From NCBI RefSeq assembly GCF_001578935.1, contig NZ_KQ969521.1, positions 1-64,000 on the forward strand: a stretch of 64,000 nt of DNA, given 5' to 3'. The position numbers were made by a program, and so were the translations under genes. Each line of letters starts with the position of its first letter. Position 1 is the stretch's first letter. This stretch comes from Streptococcus oralis (GTDB lineage: Bacteria > Bacillota > Bacilli > Lactobacillales > Streptococcaceae). Positions 59,167 through 64,000 of this stretch are shown one piece after another. The notes beneath the pieces are model-generated. The model made no database searches. It saw only the letters and a list, made by a program, of their open reading frames with translations, and was not told the DNA's origin.

Positions 59167-59595
59167 ATGGAAATAGAAATTTCTGATTTCACAGGTTGCA
59201 AAATTGCCCTCTTTTGTGGTGATAAGCTCTTAACTATCTTACGCGATAACAAATCAAACATTCCATACCCTAATACCTGGGAATTGCCAGGTGGTGGCCG
59301 TGAAGGGGATGAAAGTCCTTTTGAGTGCGCGGCGCGCGAAGTTTACGAAGAACTGGGAATTCATCTGACTGAAGATTGTCTGCTTTGGAGAAAGGTTTAT
59401 CCCAGTATGCTTTTTGAGGGAAAGGAATCCGTCTTTCTAGTTGGAAAGTTGGCTCAGGAACAATTTGACAAGATTGTCTTTGGTGACGAAGGGCAGGGCT
59501 ACAAACTGATGGGCGTTGAGGAGTTTCTTGGCTCAGATAAGGTTGTGCCCCAGTTGCAGGATAGAGTGAGGGATTATTTGGAGGAAATAAAATGA
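59167..59595 (+). CDS. Nudix hydrolase
   Basis: A 142-residue MutT-type hydrolase with a complete Nudix box GGGREGDESPFECAAREVYEELGI (G, R, E, E, E and L positions conserved) at about residues 42-65. It hydrolyses a nucleoside diphosphate linked to another group; the substrate is not evident. Coupled to the following gene by ATGA. Confidence 0.9.
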   Translation: MEIEISDFTGCKIALFCGDKLLTILRDNKSNIPYPNTWELPGGGREGDESPFECAAREVYEELGIHLTEDCLLWRKVYPSMLFEGKESVFLVGKLAQEQFDKIVFGDEGQGYKLMGVEEFLGSDKVVPQLQDRVRDYLEEIK

Positions 59596-59957
59596 TTTTT
59601 GCAATTGCAACAACGACGTTAAATAAGGAAGTTAAACGCAAACTAACAACTGGACAATATTCTAGGGAAGAAGCTACATTCATCTATATGGAATATTTAA
59701 AGTTAAAGAAGCAGAGAGAAAGTGGTACGAAAGTAGCTGGGCTTTCTACGGCTGTTATTTGGGTATTAATGCTTGTTATACCCTTACTGAGTGATGGAGG
59801 TCTCGTACTGCCTCTTTCAGTATACTTTTTACTTTTGATACTGTTAGCAGGAATTGTTCTATTTGTTTATTATCTTATGTTTGGTATTTTTAAACAGCAG
59901 ATTCACAGCGCAATGAAAGAACACTACACAGATGTAATTGAGGAATTTGAGGGTTAG
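59592..59957 (+). CDS. Small membrane protein, function unknown
   Basis: A 121-residue protein with a basic N-terminal segment (LNKEVKRKLTTGQYSREEATFIYMEYLKLKKQRESGTK) and two membrane helices near residues 53-105. Its start overlaps the Nudix stop. I recognise no family; the layout suggests a small regulator or assembly factor, but that is speculation. Confidence 0.7.
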   Translation: MIFAIATTTLNKEVKRKLTTGQYSREEATFIYMEYLKLKKQRESGTKVAGLSTAVIWVLMLVIPLLSDGGLVLPLSVYFLLLILLAGIVLFVYYLMFGIFKQQIHSAMKEHYTDVIEEFEG

Positions 59958-60021
59958 TAAAACAGCGTGTGGAAGAGCATAGAAGTGCTAGTTGAGAGAA
60001 TGTGTATTTGGAGGTATTAGT

Positions 60022-60495
60022 ATGATTCAGATTGTCCGAGCTGGAGCAGATGATTTAGAAACCGTAATTGCAATTCAAAGGGCTAGCTTTAAGGCTGTCT
60101 ATGAAAAATATCAGGATGAATATGATCCTTATTTGGAAGACCGTGAACGAATCAAGTGGAAACTGGTAGAACGTCCTAATAGCTATTATTACTTTGTGAA
60201 AGAAGATGAAGAAAAGATTGGTTTTTTACGAATTCAGACCAATGAAGAGTTGACGGAGGCTTGGTTGGGAACGGCAGCGATTTTGCCCCAGTATCAAGGA
60301 AAAGGTTATGGTTCTGAAGGATTGGAATTGCTGGAAAAGGAATTTCCAGCGATTAAACAGTGGGATTTGTGTACGGTATTACAGGATGCGGGGATGGTTG
60401 CCTTTTATGAGAAAAACGGCTACCGTCAAACTCATATCGAGCCTGAAAAAGAAGGTATGGATATGGTTTACATGAAAAAATTGATTGACAAATAG
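60022..60495 (+). CDS. GNAT-family N-acetyltransferase
   Basis: A 157-residue GNAT protein. Motif A, which binds acetyl-CoA, is ILPQYQGKGYGSEGLELLEK; motif B follows in AGMVAFYEKNGYRQTHI. GGAGG is 8 nt before ATG 60022; the frame opens earlier at 59992 without a site. Substrate unknown. Downstream, the 137 bp before prmA hold a GGTTCAGTT/AACTGAACC hairpin (60504-60529) without a T-run. Confidence 0.88.
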   Translation: MIQIVRAGADDLETVIAIQRASFKAVYEKYQDEYDPYLEDRERIKWKLVERPNSYYYFVKEDEEKIGFLRIQTNEELTEAWLGTAAILPQYQGKGYGSEGLELLEKEFPAIKQWDLCTVLQDAGMVAFYEKNGYRQTHIEPEKEGMDMVYMKKLIDK

Positions 60496-60632
60496 AAAGG
60501 ATGGTTCAGTTACATTTCTAAACTGAACCCGCCCTAAACACTGCGCCAAAAAGATAAACATCTCTTAGACACAAGCGTCTTCAGAGAGTTTCCTATTTTG
60601 GCTTTGTGTTTTACGGGCTTGGTATCTTAATT

Positions 60633-61583
60633 ATGGAAACATGGCAAGAGTTAAAAGTAACGGTTAAGCGTGAGGGAGAGGAGCTGGTCTCCAACCTCTT
60701 GATTGAGTTAGGTGCCCAAGGTGTTGCGATTGAAGACAGCATGGACTATGTGGGGAATGTCGACCGTTTTGGTGAGATTTTCCCAGAGGTCGAGCAACAA
60801 GAAGAAATCATAGTGACAGCCTACTATCCAGATACGGTTGATGTGGCTGTGGTTGAGGAGGACTTAAAGGCTCGCTTAGCAGAATTGACAGACTTTATGG
60901 ATTTGGGTGAGGTCAAGATGGGTACGACTGCTCTTTCTGAGGAAGACTGGGCAGACAATTGGAAGAAATACTATGAGCCAGCTCGTGTCACTCATGACTT
61001 GACCATCGTGCCGTCTTGGACAGACTATGAGGCGACTGCTGGAGAAAAGATCATCAAGCTGGATCCTGGTATGGCCTTTGGGACTGGGACGCATCCAACG
61101 ACGAAGATGAGCCTTTTTGCCTTGGAGCAGGTTCTTCGTGGCGGCGAAACGGTGCTGGATGTAGGGACTGGTTCAGGGGTTCTCTCCATTGCCAGCTCGC
61201 TTCTTGGTGCCAAGGAAATCTTCGCCTATGACCTGGATGATGTGGCGGTTCGTGTGGCTCAGGAAAATATTGAGCTCAACCCTGGCATGGAAAATATCCA
61301 CGTTGCTGCTGGAGATTTGCTTAAGGGTGTGGAGATTGAGGCAGATGTCATCGTGGCTAATATCTTGGCGGATATTCTCATTCATCTGACGGACGATGCT
61401 TATCGCTTGGTCAAGGATGAAGGCTACCTGATCATGAGTGGCATTATCAAGGACAAGTGGGACATGGTGCGCGAGTCGGCTGAGTCAGCTGGATTTTTCC
61501 TTGAAACCCACATGATTCAAGGGGAATGGAATGCCTGTGTCTTTAAGAAAACCAAGGATCTTTCCGGTGTGATTGGAGGCTAG
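60633..61583 (+). CDS. prmA: PrmA, ribosomal protein L11 methyltransferase
   Basis: A 316-residue S-adenosylmethionine-dependent enzyme that trimethylates ribosomal protein L11. SAM motifs are [20 protein letters not shown] and [14 protein letters not shown]; before them [26 protein letters not shown] 60633 gives the standard length; the ribosome site is weak. rsmE begins 1 nt after its stop. Confidence 0.95.
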   Translation: METWQELKVTVKREGEELVSNLLIELGAQGVAIEDSMDYVGNVDRFGEIFPEVEQQEEIIVTAYYPDTVDVAVVEEDLKARLAELTDFMDLGEVKMGTTALSEEDWADNWKKYYEPARVTHDLTIVPSWTDYEATAGEKIIKLDPGMAFGTGTHPTTKMSLFALEQVLRGGETVLDVGTGSGVLSIASSLLGAKEIFAYDLDDVAVRVAQENIELNPGMENIHVAAGDLLKGVEIEADVIVANILADILIHLTDDAYRLVKDEGYLIMSGIIKDKWDMVRESAESAGFFLETHMIQGEWNACVFKKTKDLSGVIGG

Positions 61584-61584
61584 C

Positions 61585-62328
61585 ATGCAACAGTATTTTG
61601 TAAAAGGCAGTGCAATCTCTCCTGTGACCATTGAGGATAAGGAAACCAGCAAGCATATGTTTCAGGTTATGCGCCTGAAAGAAGATGATGAGGTGACCTT
61701 GGTCTTTGATGATGGCATCAAGCGTTTGGCGCGCGTGCTGGATGTCGAAAATCGTCAGTTTGAATTGGTCCAAGAGTTAGCTGACAATGTGGAATTGCCA
61801 ATCCAAGTGACTATCGCATCAGGATTTCCTAAGGGGGACAAGCTGGAGTTTATCACTCAAAAAGTAACGGAACTGGGCGCCAGCCAGATCTGGGCCTTTC
61901 CTGCCGACTGGTCGGTTTCCAAGTGGGATTGCAAGAAATTGGGCAAAAAAGTTGAAAAACTGGAAAAAATCGCCCTTGGAGCAGCCGAGCAAAGCAAACG
62001 TAATATCGTTCCAAGTATCAAACTTTTTGAGAAGAAAGCTGACTTTCTAGCTCAGCTGGACCAGTTTGACTCTATCGTAGTGGCCTATGAAGAATCAGCA
62101 AAAGAAGGAGAAGCCGCTGCGCTCCTGCAAGTAGTTTCTGGTCTTGAAAAAGGAGCCAAGCTGCTTTTTATCTTTGGCCCAGAAGGCGGTCTCTCACCTG
62201 CAGAAATTGAAAGTTTTGAAGCGAAAGGAGCAGTCTTGGCAGGACTTGGTCCTCGCATCTTGCGAGCGGAAACGGCACCACTTTACGCCTTATCAGCCCT
62301 TAGTGTTTTAGTAGAATTAGAAAAATAA
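61585..62328 (+). CDS. rsmE: RsmE, 16S rRNA (uracil1498-N3)-methyltransferase
   Basis: A 247-residue SPOUT methyltransferase. The knot region reads LLFIFGPEGGLSPAEIESFEAKG and LGPRILRAETAPLYALSAL; the N-terminal PUA-like domain holds KHMFQVMRLKEDDEVTLVFDDG. GGAGG lies before ATG 61585. It is in the prmA-rsmE pair usual in Firmicutes. Confidence 0.94.
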   Translation: MQQYFVKGSAISPVTIEDKETSKHMFQVMRLKEDDEVTLVFDDGIKRLARVLDVENRQFELVQELADNVELPIQVTIASGFPKGDKLEFITQKVTELGASQIWAFPADWSVSKWDCKKLGKKVEKLEKIALGAAEQSKRNIVPSIKLFEKKADFLAQLDQFDSIVVAYEESAKEGEAAALLQVVSGLEKGAKLLFIFGPEGGLSPAEIESFEAKGAVLAGLGPRILRAETAPLYALSALSVLVELEK

Positions 62329-62338
62329 GAGGAAGAAA

Positions 62339-64000
62339 ATGGAACAAAAACACCGTTCAGAATTTCCAGAGAAGGAACTTTGGGACCTAACAGCCCTATA
62401 CCAAGACCGTGAGGATTTCTTGCGTGCAATCGAGAAAGCTCGCGAAGATATTAATCAATTTAGCCGTGATTACAAGGGCAATCTTCATACTTTTGAGGAT
62501 TTTGAGAAGGCCTTTGCGGAATTGGAGCAAATTTACATCCAGATGAGCCATATTGGAAATTACGCCTTTATGCCTCAGACGACAGATTATAGCAATGACG
62601 AATTTGCCAATATTGCCCAAGCTGGGATGGAATTTGAAACAGACGCCAGCGTAGCCTTGACCTTCTTTGACGATGCCTTGGTGGCTGCAGATGAGGAAGT
62701 CTTGGACCGTTTGGGAGAATTGCGACATTTGACGGCAGCCATTCGTCAGGCCAAAATCAAAAAAGCCCACTACCTAGGGGCAGATGTGGAGAAGGCTTTG
62801 ACAAATCTGGGTGAAGTTTTCTACAGTCCACAGGACATTTACACCAAGATGCGAGCTGGGGATTTTGAGATGGCTGACTTTGAAGCCCATGGTAAGACCT
62901 ACAAAAACAGCTTTGTGACCTATGAGAATTTCTACCAAAACCACGAGGATGCTGAGGTTCGTGAGAAATCTTTCCGTTCCTTCTCAGAAGGCCTTCGTAA
63001 GCACCAAAATACAGCTGCGGCAGCTTATTTAGCCCAAGTCAAGTCTGAAAAACTATTGGCAGATATGAAGGGCTACGACTCAGTTTTTGACTATCTTCTG
63101 GCTGAGCAAGAAGTGGACCGTACCATGTTTGACCGTCAGATTGACCTCATCATGAAGGATTTTGCGCCGGTTGCTCAGAGATACCTCAAGCATGTTGCCG
63201 AGGTGAATGGTCTTGAAAAGATGACCTTTGCAGACTGGAAATTGGACTTGGACAGCGCCCTGAATCCTGAAGTGACCATTGACGATGCCTATGATTTGGT
63301 CATGAAGTCAGTAGAACCTTTGGGGCAAGAATATTGTCAGGAAGTTGCTCGCTATCAAGAAGAACGCTGGGTGGACTTCGCCGCCAATAGTGGCAAAGAT
63401 TCTGGCGGTTATGCGGCGGATCCCTATCGCGTGCACCCTTATGTCCTCATGAGCTGGACTGGTCGTTTGAGCGATGTCTATACCTTGATTCATGAAATCG
63501 GACATTCTGGTCAATTTATCTTTTCAGATAATCATCAAAGTTACTTCAACGCCCACATGTCTACCTACTACGTTGAAGCGCCGTCAACCTTCAATGAATT
63601 GCTTCTCAGTGACTACTTGGAGCACCAGTCTGACGATCCGCGTCAAAAACGCTTCGCTCTTGCCCACCGCTTGACAGACACCTACTTCCATAATTTCATC
63701 ACTCACCTCTTGGAAGCTGCCTTCCAGCGGAAGGTTTATACATTGATTGAAGAGGGAGAAACATTTGGAGCAAGCAAACTAAACAGCATTATGAAGGAAG
63801 TCTTGATAGACTTCTGGGGAGATGCCATTGAAATTGATGACGATGCGGCACTGACTTGGATGCGCCAAGCTCACTACTACATGGGCTTGTATAGCTACAC
63901 TTACTCAGCTGGTCTTGTCATCTCGACTGCAGGTTATCTTCATCTAAAACATTCAGAAACTGGAGCTGAAGACTGGCTCAATCTCCTCAAATCAGGTGGT
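62339..64000 (+). CDS. pepF: PepF, oligoendopeptidase F (5' 554 codons)
   Basis: An M3-family zinc peptidase that cuts cytoplasmic oligopeptides, starting EQKHRSEFPEKELWDLTALY at ATG 62339 after GAGGAAG. The frame is open to the window end, so the gene is cut, with perhaps 45 codons missing from the usual length near 600. The zinc site HEIGHSGQ lies near residue 387, followed by the distal Glu in EAPSTFNELLLSDYL, as is usual for the family. Confidence 0.95.
   Translation, partial: MEQKHRSEFPEKELWDLTALYQDREDFLRAIEKAREDINQFSRDYKGNLHTFEDFEKAFAELEQIYIQMSHIGNYAFMPQTTDYSNDEFANIAQAGMEFETDASVALTFFDDALVAADEEVLDRLGELRHLTAAIRQAKIKKAHYLGADVEKALTNLGEVFYSPQDIYTKMRAGDFEMADFEAHGKTYKNSFVTYENFYQNHEDAEVREKSFRSFSEGLRKHQNTAAAAYLAQVKSEKLLADMKGYDSVFDYLLAEQEVDRTMFDRQIDLIMKDFAPVAQRYLKHVAEVNGLEKMTFADWKLDLDSALNPEVTIDDAYDLVMKSVEPLGQEYCQEVARYQEERWVDFAANSGKDSGGYAADPYRVHPYVLMSWTGRLSDVYTLIHEIGHSGQFIFSDNHQSYFNAHMSTYYVEAPSTFNELLLSDYLEHQSDDPRQKRFALAHRLTDTYFHNFITHLLEAAFQRKVYTLIEEGETFGASKLNSIMKEVLIDFWGDAIEIDDDAALTWMRQAHYYMGLYSYTYSAGLVISTAGYLHLKHSETGAEDWLNLLKSGG

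Overview
The window reads as chromosome from a mitis-group Streptococcus very close to, but probably not, S. pneumoniae (S. mitis or S. pseudopneumoniae would fit). Several products read as near-copies of pneumococcal proteins as I remember them (DpnI, RarA, alpha-galactosidase Aga, NmlR with its Cys52). Five BOX repeats are present, and the local gene order is pneumococcal in blocks that are joined differently. No alignment was run, so the species call is inference. REGION 1 (1-10.5 kb): three tRNA genes, the tail of an rRNA-tRNA cluster; a frameshifted birA; then the raffinose locus rafR / aga-rafEFG-gtfA, followed by tacL, a lipoteichoic-acid ligase gene with its own promoter. REGION 2 (10.5-17.4 kb): a MarR-controlled operon with a SnoaL-like protein and a choline/betaine ABC transporter; pnuC behind an NAD+-II riboswitch; and the zinc-stress pair sczA/czcD. 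REGION 3 (17.4-29.5 kb): an accessory block sitting between czcD and nmlR, which are neighbours in the pneumococcus. It holds the two stumps of a deleted TetR/ABC-permease locus, an epimerase remnant, a Gfo/Idh oxidoreductase, a decayed stretch, a LysR / aldo-keto reductase / MFS / CMD-cupin cluster, a ROK / RbsD / acetyltransferase / HAD / VOC cluster and ltrA. REGION 4 (29.5-41.9 kb): nmlR-adhC, galR / galK-galT, a thioesterase, the DpnI restriction cassette, xpt-pbuX behind a purine riboswitch whose leader carries an extra structured insert, exoA and a DUF3290/DUF421 pair. REGION 5 (42-47.8 kb): a heterodimeric ABC exporter, then a sugar transferase and aminotransferase likely to start teichoic-acid repeat synthesis; with tacL these bracket the teichoic-acid chain at its first and last steps. 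REGION 6 (47.8-55.3 kb): a complete trpEGDCFBA operon behind two tandem T-box leaders, ending tail-to-tail with a prepilin peptidase. REGION 7 (55.3-64 kb): a PDZ-S41 peptidase, tRNA-Lys, 6S RNA, rarA, small housekeeping genes, prmA-rsmE, and pepF cut by the window end. Most of the window is ordinary metabolism. The places most worth a second look are the birA G8 frameshift, the divergent-locus deletion scar, the two accessory clusters, the xpt leader insert and the small genes of the DpnI cassette.
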